Source: Arsenophonus sp046530935
GTDB taxonomy: Bacteria; Pseudomonadota; Gammaproteobacteria; Enterobacterales; Enterobacteriaceae
Direction: 5' to 3'
Length of the DNA: 64,000 nucleotides
Assembly: GCA_046530935.1 (NCBI GenBank)
Contig: JBHEQW010000002.1
Span: 5,494 to 69,493, forward strand
Shown: positions 33,431-46,560 of the stretch, piece after piece
Layout: the number at the start of each line of letters is the position of its first letter
How positions within the stretch are numbered: the first letter of the stretch is position 1
The notes under the pieces: generated by a model
Database searches by the model: none
Seen by the model: only the letters and a program-made list of their open reading frames with translations
Told to the model about the DNA's origin: nothing
Position numbers and translations under genes: made by a program

Positions 33431-35619
33431 TTTTAATCTTCACAACCTGTTTATGTTACTTAGTAAGTAATTTCTTTTGTTGCTTGTTTTGTTACTTTGC
33501 TTTGGAAAAATATGTTTTTGCCTGTTTTTTGGCCCAGCATCATTCCACCAATATATTTTTACGATAAATAAAGCAGACACATTGTGTGTGTAGTATGATC
33601 TTGCTATGAAACCTTTCTATGGCAATTTAACCTTATTTTTTAGTTCTATGGTCTTTAATTTTTGAACAGATTACTTATTTCAATATTAGTTAAGACCTAC
33701 GTTGACAGCTTCCACTATGTCTCTTTCAAGACTTTTCTCAAGAAAATAAAAGTAACAAGCCCAATTTTTCATGGTGAGCTCTTATTTTTGCCTTCAATTT
33801 TTTCTTATTGTATTCCTTGTTTGATATCTTTTTACAGTGTTCTACCTTAAATCAATAATATTCATCAGCCAACTAGTGTTTTTTTAATTGTTCCGATATC
33901 TCCGCTGATTATAGATCATATCTGGTTTTTTTGAATTGATTTTCTGAAAGGTATAGTTATTAAACATGGTGATAACCTAATTATCAGTGTAATCACTGTA
34001 CATCAACAATTTAAGAATTCTATCAACTAACCAGGTCATATTTCGTCTGCGAATGTATTTCTGTATCAACTATAATAACGGCATTTAACTATCATGCATA
34101 ATCTCACCATCTTAGAGTGTCTCATATTAAGAATCTCAAACAATTTTGTATAGATATTTTAAGCAGTTTTATCTCCCCCTATTACTAAAAAATTAAGGTA
34201 GTTCATTCTTTTTAATTGTGAAGACTTACACTACACATACAGCAATAAAACAGTATAGAAAAAAGCAAAGGAAATTTTTGTGTACAGATTCTAAATGCTT
34301 TTGTATAGCCGCAGCAATGCTATAACGCATGAATTGGCATGCCATCAGCTTATCATGTGGTTATTTGTGCTCTATCAAGCGGCAGATATAACCACCATGT
34401 AGCATTGTTCAGTAATTTAGCGAATAGAAAATATCACTCTGATAGTTTTTATATCAGTATCTACAAATAAAGCTGTATCACACTTTTAGGATATCAAAGT
34501 CACATAATATTTTATAATCTCATCAAGAAAGCCAAATTTTAAAAAAATATTTAGACGTTTCTTTTTTAGTTAAAATTACTTAAATATCGTATATGTAATA
34601 TTTAGCTAAATTTTTTAGTCATTAGATATTTACATCAATGTATTTTTACCTTAATGCGTCTGATTAAATCTGGTATTTGTTGCTTTTTTCTAGTAACACC
34701 TGTCTTTTTAGCTCTTTTCAGCTTAAAAAGCTCTTGATAATTTTACTATTTGGCAATAAAATCGACATGAATATTTTATTGTAAAGTTTTCCAGTCTTTC
34801 AATATCTTAGAGATTAATATTTTTTTGCTGAAATTAACTCCTTTTTTCTAGCTTTAATTTTTTGCAGGATATTTTTCTAATTATTAGACAACTTGTTAAC
34901 CAATAATGGTTACATGCTCAACAATTTTAGCAAAGCTTTTTTCATCTCTGGCATAGTCGATGGCGATTAATGTCTCTTCCAATTTTAGATTAATTGAAGG
35001 TTGCATATCTTTTGGTAACATGATTCATCGTTTCTAACTTTTATGGAAATTTTTAGTTATGCTCATATATCACATATTCCTCAATGATAGCTGTTTAAAG
35101 AAAAAATGAGCCTTTTTAATCGTTTTTTCTATTAATTTTTCTAAATTCTACTTTACCTCAAACATAAAATAGTTCAGTGGCGCAAGGAAGGCTATCTAGC
35201 TAACTGATGAATTATAACGGTTTTTAGTGCTATTTTTTGTTAAAGCACTTCATTAATTGGCTTGTTGAGTCTTTTTAAATTGGCTTGTTGAGTCTTTTTA
35301 GCTTTTTATCGTATCCTTTATTCAGTATCTTTTCCACATCTAAAGGAGATATAACTTCTATTAAAGATTTTATGTTTTTTAATTTTACTTATTTTTTAAT
35401 ACACTTACTAAAAAAGTTCTCTATACTCTTCTGTATTATTGTTGGACATGATTAAAGTTGTTACATGGCTCACCAAGCTAAACGTTTGAATTAATTAGCT
35501 TCATAACCTACATCAACAAAAATACTTGGTACTTATCTAGATTAATGTATACACTTGATAACTCCGTAAACCATTAGGATTCAGGAAGCTTTTTTTGCAC
35601 AAACAATAAGAGCTGATTA
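33431..35619 (-). pseudogene. AT-rich stretch with a decayed minus-strand gene remnant
   Basis: The minus strand from about 35013 down reads MLPKDMQPSINLKLEETLIA and AIDYARDEKSFAKIVEHV, then breaks. Further pieces (LKRAKKTGVTRKKQQIPDLI near 34690-34740) follow. The composition is that of a basic helical protein, family unknown. The rest of the stretch (33431-34500, 35040-35619) has no recognisable gene; the 33662-33850 frame has no support. Confidence 0.35.
35255..35300. repeat. Perfect 23-bp tandem duplication
   Basis: The unit aattggcttgttgagtcttt (plus tta) occurs at 35255-35277 and again at 35278-35300 without a mismatch. Confidence 0.92.
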
Positions 35620-37225
35620 TCTTCTGTCTGTCATAAGTTCATCTTTTGCATAGCTCGGGTAAGGCAAGCACCGGTGATTGTTTCTGAGTTACAAAATCTT
35701 ATATATGACGGTAATGTTAGGCTCAGATCTGATGCTTCGTCAATTTGTTTTCCATCCTTAAATTGGATGTTGGTTACTACAAGAAACCATGGTCAAACAG
35801 CTAAAATTCTCTTATGTGGTTTCAGCTTTTCTTAGTAAACTGTAGCAGTCTAAATAACCATTGAACTAAATAACCATTGAAATAGTTATTTTTCTAGAAC
35901 TACAGATATTTTTCATAGGCCTGCTTTGTATCTCAGTGTCGCAAAAACCTATTCAATTTAATTCGTCGTTCTTAGACGCCAAGCACTATAACAAGAAGTT
36001 ATAGAATATTAGTAGTTTTTCTTAATCTTTATCAAGCCAACCTTCTTGATCGCCTCAGAATACTTTGCTAAAAACTTTGCAAACAAAAAATAAATGGATT
36101 ATTAGCGGCATCAAGGCTCTCTGGTAACCAGATTTCCTGAATCTCTTACAATTAACACTTGCGGTTCCATATCTTTTAGAAGTGAAGTCAGCAGATTAGC
36201 CATTTTATGTCACAAACAGCATTGGCGTTGGTGGGTATCATTGAATATATTTGCCATTAAATTCCAAAAAAACAATGGCATCTGGCATTCATTAGCAATG
36301 TCCGTGAAGATACGCTTAAGCCATGTGCTTGTAGGACATTGAGAGTTTTCCACAAATCACATTCTGACTCTCAATAAACATTTTCGACCGAAACCAGCTC
36401 TTTATGTAATGTACCAATGCTGAGTAATTGCGCTAATGAGCAAACAGGAAAATGAGATTATCTTGCATGACAGGATTATATATATGCTATAGGCCAAGAA
36501 ATAAAAACATCGGCACCATTAAAATCGCCAAGGGAAACAGTATTTTACCTGTGATTTTTAAGCTTTTTTCTATTTTAGCATACTGATGGGTATACTACTT
36601 GTAAAAGAGCATGCGCTTTTCAGCGAAAAGCAAAAGCATAACTTAACTTCATAAAAATCAGCAATGGAGATACATCATAGATATATAACTATGGTAATAA
36701 CTCTTCGATGTTTTTTGCACACCTCAGATAAGGCTGTACCAACGAGCTGTTAAAGCATATTTTGTTGCCGATGGAATCCAATCACCAACATTATGCGCTT
36801 TAATCACAATACCACCCATACAAGTCTGTATGGTTACTGTGACAAATAATTGTTACGGATGACGCTGTAATCTGTGACACCAGCCAAGAAGATTAGATTT
36901 GAGCCTTCAGTATATTGTACTAGTTATAACTTCAATCTCAGCCTATAACGGAGCTGTATCTATCAGGCATTTAGCACAATTAAAAATCAGTTCATCCAAG
37001 TGGAGATCATATGTAATATATGATTTTACGGATATCTGTAGAGTAGTCTTTTTCATGGCATATCATATCTCTATTGTTGAAATAATCATTCAAGAAATTA
37101 ATCAAAAATTAATCAATAAGTACGCTAGCATCTCTTAAACACTATACACCAAAAATGAGCATAACTCCTTTCTAGTACATGCATAGCCAAACAGTATACT
37201 GATCGCCTAAGTCAATTTTTTATCA
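35620..37225 (-). pseudogene. IS256-family transposase relic
   Basis: Inverted relative to the 9.8 kb copy. The reverse complement of 36430-36520 matches the 'tatttcttgg...catatac' core at 10380-10440. The right end at 37000-37140 matches the reversed starts at 9795 and 63900. The 36899-37138 plus frame is a shadow within it. It contains a 16-bp tandem duplication (35850-35881). Confidence 0.65.
35850..35881. repeat. Perfect 16-bp tandem duplication
   Basis: ctaaataaccattgaa at 35850-35865 and 35866-35881, absent from the corresponding places in the 2 kb and 62.8 kb relics. Confidence 0.9.
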
Positions 37226-38354
37226 ACAAGTAAGAGGAAATCTAGCATCAAACAATCCCAATTTCTAACTGGAGAATAGTTTTGCTCATTTTAGCATCTT
37301 ATTGATGATCGATTACGTTAGATCGTGTTTACTTTATTTAATACGTCTTTATTAAGAATATTACATTAATAGATCATTTTATTTATTTTATTATGATTTT
37401 ACGTCATAAATACATTAAAATTGATTTGTTAATGAAAGCAGGTAATAATATAGACTAAATGCTTCATTATAATCTCATAGAAGCATACAAACCACTTACA
37501 TGGCAACGATATTCTCTAAAGTCACGTTACACCATCCATCCTAGTTATCTATCTATTATATTCGTGTTGTTTCAGGGAACCTTATGATTCAAAGCATGCA
37601 TTCCTAGATAACAGCAAAGCACATTCTGGCGTTTCGCTATACCAATAAATTATGATTACATACCACAACTAAATTGTGTCGTTTCATCTGGATGCAAAAA
37701 ATTACAGGTAGACAAGCAGGCATTGGCTCTAACAGTTCTGATTTTCAGTTGATCGCAGATATAGATCCATTTTTCATTAGCGTGCGCTTCATTATAACCA
37801 GGCTTTTCAGTGCTGCGTTATTAGGCCAACTACATTGATTTTTGATATTGTCACTTGCATTAATTTATTATTAATAATTCCACTTTTTAGCATTAACGGT
37901 ATTGGCAACGTTAAGATTATTACCTACGCTCCTACGCTATTGATAGCGATATTCATCCGATTTAACTAAGCCTTGTCTTTCATCTGAAAGTGATACAGGT
38001 TATCGATTTTTCTGAAAGACGCTACTGAGGATTTCCTACAATAGTGCATTGGCAATATTCCAATAGCAGCCATTTTTGAGGCCAAAAATCTTTTGGCTGG
38101 GCTTCTCTAGGCAGCGTAAACGGCATGTGTGATATTTTTTTTATCATCCAGATAACCGCATATGTCGTTAATTTGAGCCGGCAAATCACTACTACATGCA
38201 TTTTTTGAAAGATTATCACAATTTACGCTATAGATTTAAGCGCCTATGTAATTTTGTTTGGTCTTTAGCGCTGTTCAACCAACTGGTCACATTTTGCCTA
38301 GCAAAAGTATTTTTTCGCAAAATACAGTTGCAAATTACTCAGTTTTATTAACAT
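37226..38354. other. Spacer between the IS256 relic and module copy 2
   Basis: No supported gene. The minus frame 38022-38219 has no motif. The stretch 37500-38200 is somewhat less AT-rich and may be an old coding region that I could not identify. Confidence 0.35.
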
Positions 38355-38474
38355 TGAAGTAATAATACGTTTTTAGAGCGGTTTGTTTTATAACTCATCA
38401 CGATGCTTAAAAATATACCGCTTTGCGGATTCATTAAATTGATTAGTATGACTGCTGCGACGAGAAAGTAACTC

Positions 38475-39507
38475 CTATCCGCATAGATATTCACTGTACT
38501 TTTCTGCTCTACATAAAGATGAGAATGTTACAACCATAAGAGCGCTTAATACTTCTAATAAGATAAATTCACTATGAATTTTTGGTTTTTTTCTAATTTT
38601 TGTAAATTGATATTTTCTTGCCACTGAATCGAATGATATAATTTTTTTGCAAAAAAAAAGACCCCCTATAATAACCGCAGCACTGATAACCCAGAGAACC
38701 ATTTTGAATGAAAACAACATTCCAAATACTGCCATCAGATAGGTACACATTGCCAAAAGTAAACTGTAAACAGCCATAACACCAATAAGTGAAAATTCTT
38801 CCAACCCAAAGCATACCAAAGAGACTTAACCTGCTGAGCAGCAGGCTGGTAAGACCCTTCTCTTAACACAAAAGAAAACGCCAGACAAAGTTCATGCTGT
38901 CAACAAAAAGACCAGTGTAAAACAGAGCAGCAAGCATTTGCTGTCTGTATTCAAATAGATGACAAGGCTAAAAAAGCAAAGAAAATCAGAAAAAATAACC
39001 ATGCAGTGGCTGAGAGATGGCGCAACATGGCTGACATGATGGATAAACACGCTAAAAATAATTTTTGTTACTATCTCTACTCCACTAATATCCGACATCT
39101 GGGTTCTGATAAAAATCTAAAAAATGTTTTGTAAAAATAACCAGGGTGGGTTTTTAATGACATCGCAAGCCACCAACCAAGAGCAATATAATACTCAGTG
39201 CGCTCACATAGTTTTTTCTTATTGCCCACTTACTACAGGCCAGTAATACATATAAATCTATTTTGGCATAGCTCAAGCGTTTATTTTCACTTCGGAGATA
39301 AAAGCCACAATTATATGACCAAAAACAAGCCCAGTTAAAGCCACATTCGCTCAGATATTGCGCCAATGTGTATATATACTCACCCAACTCTCTTCCACTT
39401 ATTACCAGCACAAAAAAACGCACAGATTTTAATCTTAATGCACAACTGATTGAGTAAATCCTTATAGTTTCTAGATCATCCATATTTTTAGAGATTTTAG
39501 ATATCAA
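38475..39507 (-). pseudogene. Polytopic membrane protein remnant(s), frameshifted
   Basis: Three consecutive open pieces on the minus strand (39507-39154, 39098-38892, 38819-38475) in changing frames. The first is mostly soluble in character with a hydrophobic end. The second and third contain at least four hydrophobic stretches, such as LLLAMCTYLMAVFGMLF and VISAAVIIGGLFF, followed by a basic tail (KIRKKPKIHSE). Module copy 1 keeps traces at 11900-12480. An inner-membrane component of a transfer or secretion apparatus is conceivable but unproved. Confidence 0.4.
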
Positions 39508-41749
39508 TCTAATTGATCTAAATTAGATAATAATCAACGCTCAATATGGACCACATTTCTCCAAATTGATATTTACGGCTTTCGCCGACATCAGACTTTC
39601 CTGCTAATTGATGCTTTTTAGTGATTTTTGATCAATCTAGTATATTGGATTTGCATCATTAAAATAAAGCTCCTTTGATAGCATGGTTAAATTTATAGCA
39701 ATCCAAAAGATAATAATTTTTATTATTTGAGAGCACTTAAATGAAAAAAAGCAAAACTCTACTTTTCTATTCTCCTACATCACATCCATCGTAAAATAAT
39801 TTAAAAATTAAAAAATAATTGGAGAATTAATTATAAAATTTGAAAGCGAAGGTATTAACCAAGCACAGAGGAGGTCAGACCGAGCCGTTATCTGGTTTAC
39901 ATTACGTCCATACTTTTTCAGCAATAATGGCAGGAATATTGTTGGTACAGGAAATCTAGACAGCATGCATCATTGCGATGTCGATCAGTTTCGTTGCTAT
40001 TGTGCTACAGACTTTCTGTTATATGCTTTTATAAGCAACTAAAAATAATTTATTTATTATTAAGTTGAGCCTTGTACTTTTTCTAGAACAATAATTATAT
40101 CACACCGCCAAAACCATTAGCTGTTTTTTTATTGCTCTTTAATTTTTTGCTGTTAATGAGCATATTGCAGCTTATGCCGCCAAACTACACTAGTGTGCCG
40201 GTCATTTTTGCAGCATTTGTAAATGAATATTCATCCTATGTCTTTAGCATGTCGCATGATTGCCTCACCAATTCTTATGCGTTATCAATTTCATAATTAA
40301 CTGTGCTTTTATTAAGTATATATGAAACCTTGTCAATAGCAAGTATTATAAGCAGCCACTATAATGGCTAGTACTCAGATCATTTCCAACCTTAAAAATC
40401 TCAACTGAAGTGTTGATTTTTTTGTCATACTTTCCTTTTTTGTGTATTGTGATAAAATGCAATTGAATTATTTTTTAATGCTTCATCCAATTTGATTGGC
40501 CATCATATTTCAATAACAGCTGTATAATAATAGCAGGAACATGTAATCGAACACCAAACAAGAAGCAGCGAGAGCCAACTTAACAAAATCGTTTTTTCTT
40601 TAACCTATTTGATGTGGATACCGAAAGCAAGGATCAGCATAATCTTAAGCCTATTTTCTTCCACCAGAGCTATTTGGTTAACAACATCATCTGATTAACA
40701 AAATCCAGTGATAGAAAGTAGTAGCTGGTACTTTTTAAAGCCACCTAAAGATGTTCGCCTTACAGGATATAATGGAGTGTTTTATCAAAATATCTTTCCA
40801 AACAATTGGCTATCAGTTTCTCCAAACATATTAACCGACTAGCTGCATTACTTGGATATTTACTCGCATTTAATATAGAGACATTCACAAAAAAATCAAA
40901 ACTCTTTGCACGTAGCTAGCTCTAGATACAATAATCACTGTATCAGATTATTGGAGATTTTTCAATTGACTCAATGCTTGATTGACTATGCCATCAATCC
41001 GAAGAGTGCTAAATAGCCAAGCAACCATAAACACTTAAAATTAACAATAAATTCAGAAAGCCCTGTTAATATGCTGCGTGTATCAGCCACATCACATTTA
41101 TAACGCTGCAGTAGTCTTGCAAACTTATAGATAAATTTCTTATACGCTAGATGGATCATGAGCACTGCAATTAGAATACTCAGCAGAAAACAATGGTAGC
41201 ACAATGATGCATGAACAATGACAGAGAGACCAGCATTTTCTAGACCTCAAGATCTCTTCTTGCCACAAGAAGCAAGAAATCGTATAGCTATTCTGAATAA
41301 GGGTGCATAAGTCAATCAGGACGGCTTCCTGAATGCGCGCGCCAATTCAAAGCAATACCTTTTCAAAGATCCATTGCAATTCATCCAGCGCTGGATAATT
41401 AATCTGTCAATAGCACTAGCATAGAAATGCTGTTTGTGGCTAAAATCGATAACAACACGTTGTGCATATCAATAAAGTCTTCCTACTGCACTGCAACAAT
41501 TTATTGTTATCAAAAAAAAGCAAGCATGTTCTAGAAGTCAATATAGTCTTTATCAGAAAAGATTTTTTAGTAAATACATTTCATTATCGCGTTAATGCTA
41601 CGTTTAACAGGAATAAGTGTGTTGATGGTTAGTGAGGTTTAACATTATTTTTTCTCGTATTGCTGGCGCGCCTGAAAACGTATTAACTTATCCCACCTAT
41701 AAAGATCTAAACCTGACTGTTAATCGATAACGTATTAAAGAAGGCTACT

Positions 41750-42245
41750 ATAACCTATCGTTCTTTCTCTCTTATCCATACATTTAGAAATCATCTTATA
41801 CCTGAGCATTTTACTCAGACAAATAATCTGTTTACTCGTTTAACAGGTAAACACCAACTGGTTGATACGCTCGCCTATAATCTATTCTTAAAAAAGATAA
41901 AGAACATATATGAAATGACAGTGAATATACCTGACTATACTCATGATGCACTCAATATTTCGTTGCTTAATAACCAGATAACCATTAGCGGTAAAGCAAA
42001 GATTAAAAACCTAGTATTGCCAAAGGAAAAGATGGCATTAAATGGTTGCATTAGAGTATAAAAAAAACAAGTTTTCTTTAAATTTTAATCTTGAGCATCT
42101 GATAACAATCCAGCAAGCGAATCCAGATAAAGGATTATTAACTCTGCAATTTACCTTCGATTTCCTTGAACAGGAAAAACCGCAGAAGATCGACATTGGT
42201 TTTTAGAATCAATCAGGCCGCGTGCTTGAAGATCATGGCAATTAA
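41750..42245 (+). pseudogene. ibpA: Dead ibpA, module copy 2
   Basis: Aligns over its length with the live gene at 14797. The start codon has become ATA (41750-41752), the AAGGAGG site is worn to 'aagaagg', and the sigma-32 promoter is degraded. Internal stops and frameshifts follow (for example a stop after 'LIHTF', and frame changes around 41890 and 42030). The 3' part is closest to the live gene: 'ctgcaattta' and 'gaacaggaaaaaccgcagaa' are kept near 42150-42190. The terminator hairpin is lost. Confidence 0.88.
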
Positions 42246-44900
42246 ACACATAGTACCCATTTTATAGCGCTTTAATTTTCTAACAGCAACAACATATAAC
42301 TATCTTCATCAATCTAGTAAATGAAATGCGTGGCTAGCTCTAGTCAACTTCTTAAGCATGGACATAGTGCAATACATGCTGATTACTAGTATGCTGCCAC
42401 CCAATCTTCGATACAAGTAAGTTTTTGCTTATTCCTTGCTTTTTAATCCGACAGGGTTCAAAAATTGAGCATGCGAGCAGATCACATTGCTGTCAGAACA
42501 ATTCATCTAACAATCCAAGTGATAAGCTATATTCACAGTCTTTAAAATAGCGAATAAACACTTTTTCAGGCTGATAATAGTATATTCTATCAGGTCGAGA
42601 GCGTCCTGCCTTAAGGCTGCTCGGCTATTACAGTGATAGCAGCCTTTCCAGTACCAACATAAGTACTGTGAGCAACCGTTGGCTTGTCAGTCAGATTAAC
42701 AATTGATAATCAGCAAGTAGTTTTGCTGATGCTCATTTAATTTTCAGCTGATCAATGATAATTCAGCTCGTTATTGGGATTGAGGGTAGTCATCAGCAGA
42801 CTAGAGTTCACTGGTCTTTCAATGCCGATCAATGCAAATTCTACATCTGGTATTTCACTGTTTAAAATAGCGCCAGGATTACAAGGCAAGGCATAGGAGC
42901 GGCATCAATAAATAGCCACGCGCATTTGATTTTATTGGTGTTTTTCTTATCGGAGATAATTAGAGTCTAAATCGCCATATAAGTATGCCCTTTGGATAAA
43001 TCTTCAATAGGTTAACAGTCATCTCGTATAGGTAAGTTGTTGATATAGCCACACAGCGTAAGATAGAAGCGACCTCAATTCGCAGATTGCGGTTAATTTT
43101 TCGTAGCCGGTTGCTGTTGCTCCAGTATAAAATCCTCATCCATTCTGGACTGAGCAATAGGTGTTGTTTCAGTATCTAAATTTGATCAGACAAAAAGCTT
43201 AATAATTTAAAATCTGGTACTGCATAGCCGTCATCCTTAATCTTAGATATATAACTAGATATTAATCCCTATCCCCAACTTAAGGAATAGTTGCATAGCG
43301 CGTACCAAATATCCAAAGAGGCTTTAAAAATAGTTTAGCAATTCAGCCAATCACATCATAATGATGATTTTGGTAAAACTTCTTCTCTATAAGACACCGC
43401 GTCCACACATAGACAGAATAATGGCAGATGGCAGGCCACATTCCTTCCTCATTTTCAATCTGACAAGACATTTCAGTTTACGTTAAAACCATGTATTCAA
43501 CATAGCAAAATTCATGGCAATTTAGGCAGACGCTAAAATGCACGGCAGACGCCGATACTTCAATTGGTATTGAAGAACTACTTTAATATCTGTTGTTTGT
43601 TAATGATGTGATGTATTAGCATTGCTTGATCTAATGGTTATCGCTACGCTGACGGATTTCATACAGTAACAGGCTGTTTTCTCTGGCTTTCAGCAGCACT
43701 GAAAGGCTTTTAGTACGACAGTTTTAGTATGTGTCTTCTTTAATCATTACAGGGTGTATTCTTATATTAGTGGTTTATGATTGAGAAATAGCAACGGTGT
43801 TTCTGAATATGCAATGCCAGTTAAGTTCACCGAAATGAACAGGCAATGAACAGGCCATACTTATGATTTTTCATCTAACTTCTTTATATCCGTTAACTTA
43901 ATTCCATCTGATTGATTATAATGATCTACCGTCGAAAACTCAAGATCGTCCAGTTCATCAAACACCAGGTTGTGTGGAGGATACAAGTTTCCAGTAAAAC
44001 ATTGAAATGGCGCCACGATAAAATCCGCTATATAAGTGTTAGCACTGATTTGACTGTTATCTTTTCCCTGTAGTTTAATCAGCAGAAGCGCCATTACAAA
44101 AAAGTAGTTAATCATTAATCTGGCGATCTACCTCGACAATGTCAGGTATCCGTATAGGTCATAAAGCTAAGCGATTAACTAAAATCACCAGTATCACAAT
44201 AACTTGATAAGTTAAAATATGGCGTCGATCTTTGCAACTCGTAAATCTGTTTGATCCTATAAGTAACAACCAGATATTCTGCGACTGAGTTTGCTAACTA
44301 CAGTCGCAACGTCCCTTCCTGAGAAAACTATACTTTTTTAAAGCTTACTGCACAGGCCGCAGCAACAAGCAAGATTTTTACCAGCGTATTGCGCAAGCAA
44401 TAATAAAGTAGATTAAGAGCCAGGACTCATATCAGGGAAAGAAAAAGACCACATTAGATCTTTTTAGCCTGTTTTTATGCTAACCATGACATACGCAATT
44501 AGACTTGACGTCAGATATCCTAATGTATAATAGTTACATATTAGCCAGCCAAGATATAATCGGTCAATATCATTCGACCATGGTAAAAAGCGCTAACAAT
44601 CGACGTTTATACTAGCATGTTTTAATAATCCCCCATCGTGCAATATATAATTCTTATTGCTTTTCACTCTGTATGCCATGATATTAGATTGTTACGTCTT
44701 CTGGGTAGAATATAAGGTAATCCTTGTTCATTAGGAATGGTTATGTTAAGCCACCGTGCGTATAAAATGGTTAGCATAAGCAATATGCACAAACATTCCA
44801 TGTATTCTTGGCTTCCTGTAAGATGAGTAGTACACGTGCTTAACACAATTTATTAATTCTTGTGAAAAACGCTAGTAAATGCCGCTTCTCGCTGGGTATT

Positions 44901-46560
44901 ATAGTTTTTGTTGCTGAGAGGCTTTAAAGAAATATACTACGCTAATGAAGAGATATTAAGACCGTACTACAGCAAAACCAGTTAACAATTTTATTTGCTA
45001 AGTCAAACAGGTTTACGCGTAAAAAGCCTCCACCATATTTCAATTTATCCGATCATGGTGATACATGTCTGTGGGTTTAAGTCAATCGTTGATTTTACCA
45101 CATATACGGATACTTTACTATTGTCGAGGCAGATAGCAACAAGGTATAGCGATTAACAACTTTTCTGAAATAAACTCGCTTACCGATTAGCCTACAGTAA
45201 GAAAATAACTGCTAGATCAGTGCTAATGGTGAAAAAGTGATTTTGTAGTGTCCAAACATTTTAATTTTCATTTGAAAACAGCATCCACATGAGATGCTAT
45301 TTGATAAACTGAACGATCTTAGTTTATACATGCACCTCATTATGATTAATCAATTGGAATTAAGTTACCAGATATAAGGAAAATTAAATGAAAAATTATA
45401 AGTACGCCATGTCTTCATTTCTGTGTGCTTAAGTGACGTTGCATATTCCAAAACACAGTTGCTTATGCGCCCACCACCCACAAGTCCTGGAAACTGTCAG
45501 AAAACGGTAATGAAAGAACACACCTACAACAATTAGAGAAAATACAGAGCAAAATAGTTGTACCGCAATATAAAGAAACTTGGACTGGCAACATCTTCAG
45601 CGCTATCTAGAAGATAGCGGTATAATAGATGCCAGAACAGCAATTCTGCCATTATTTAATGGTCTTGCCATTGGTTGAATAAATTTACAGTTAGTGACAA
45701 AAAACTGATTGCGCTGTTTTGTGATATTCGATTGCAAGACAGCTGAACTGCTTTAAGAGAAGCATGGTTAACACGCCTACGTTTTTGATTTGATTGAGAC
45801 GATTACTTCTGCCAAAGTTCGCGTGGCTAATACAACGATAACCAAACACTTACATTTTATTAAAACAGAGAAAAACATTATGGTCAACACCATTTTTTAG
45901 GCAGATCCATATATCGCCAACGTTCTGTTGGTGATACAAGTCTACGAAGACTAGGCTAACAATTATTGCTATTTTTATATCGTATAATTATAGCGAGGAT
46001 TTCAAGTAATAGAACTTTATCAGCGCATAGTACAGAAAACCTTTCCGTGGCGTATAAGCTATGGAGAGAGACTATTAGCTGGATGAAATTGTTAACGTAG
46101 CGAAACTATAAGATCAAGATATGCAGCGGCTTACATCGTTAATAAGCATGAATATTAAGATACTTTTTTATTTATAACACAAACGCGATTTAACAGCACA
46201 TGCTGGCTTAAAGGCGCTTATGCTGCCAATTTCTGCCCTACAGTTCACTACCTATAGCAAACAGCATGCCAAACAAAAACATACTATAAAGAAAATCCGA
46301 AACAACGTCAGTTTTTTGAGCTAAATCGGCCATTATATAACTAGCAAAAATGGTATGCGAATAAAACAGTTACAAGGAATAAGACAGTTACAAATAGATC
46401 ATTAGTAAATTAGTCTTTGTACCAGGACCATATTTGACTCTAAACATTATTTCAAGATTTAGCCATAGCTATTTTGATATTATAGTTTATTAAGTAAGCC
46501 ATCTCGTCAATGGCAGTTAAAACGCAAAATAAAGCCATGAAGGACAAGGTATGCAAGATA
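44901..46560 (+). pseudogene. Unidentified plus-strand gene remnant with a possible signal peptide
   Basis: From ATG at 45388 (preceded by 'aaggaaaatta') the plus strand reads MKNYKYAMSSFLCA, then stops; a frameshifted continuation gives a signal-like SDVAYSKTQ. Later pieces in several frames are protein-like: EDSGIIDARTAILPLFNGLA, ETITSAKVRVANTTITKHLH, MVNTIF, ADPYIANVLLVIQVYED and IELYQRIVQKTFPWRISYGE. This looks like one exported or envelope-associated protein of several hundred residues that has decayed. Family not recognised. Confidence 0.45.

Larger units (their letters stand above)
38355..44900. repeat. Module copy 2: decayed plasmid-like block with dead ibpA
   Basis: Second direct copy of 11576-18360, offset by about 26.7-26.9 kb. 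It keeps the longest minus-strand remnants of the module. 39154-39507 includes FFVLVISGRELGEYIYTLAQ and, near its end, SALSIILLLVGG. 38892-39098 and 38475-38819 are in different frames and rich in hydrophobic segments, as expected for a polytopic membrane protein split by frameshifts. 40986-41204 ends FIVNFKCLWLLGYLALFGLM, which copy 3 repeats near 56780-56850. 43861-44115 reads NLVFDELDDLEFSTVDHY. None is a complete gene, and the family is unknown. Confidence 0.7.

Noticed and set aside
35255..35300. CRISPR-like repeat
   Set aside because: Only two directly adjacent units with no spacers; it is a tandem duplication. No CRISPR array or cas gene was seen anywhere.
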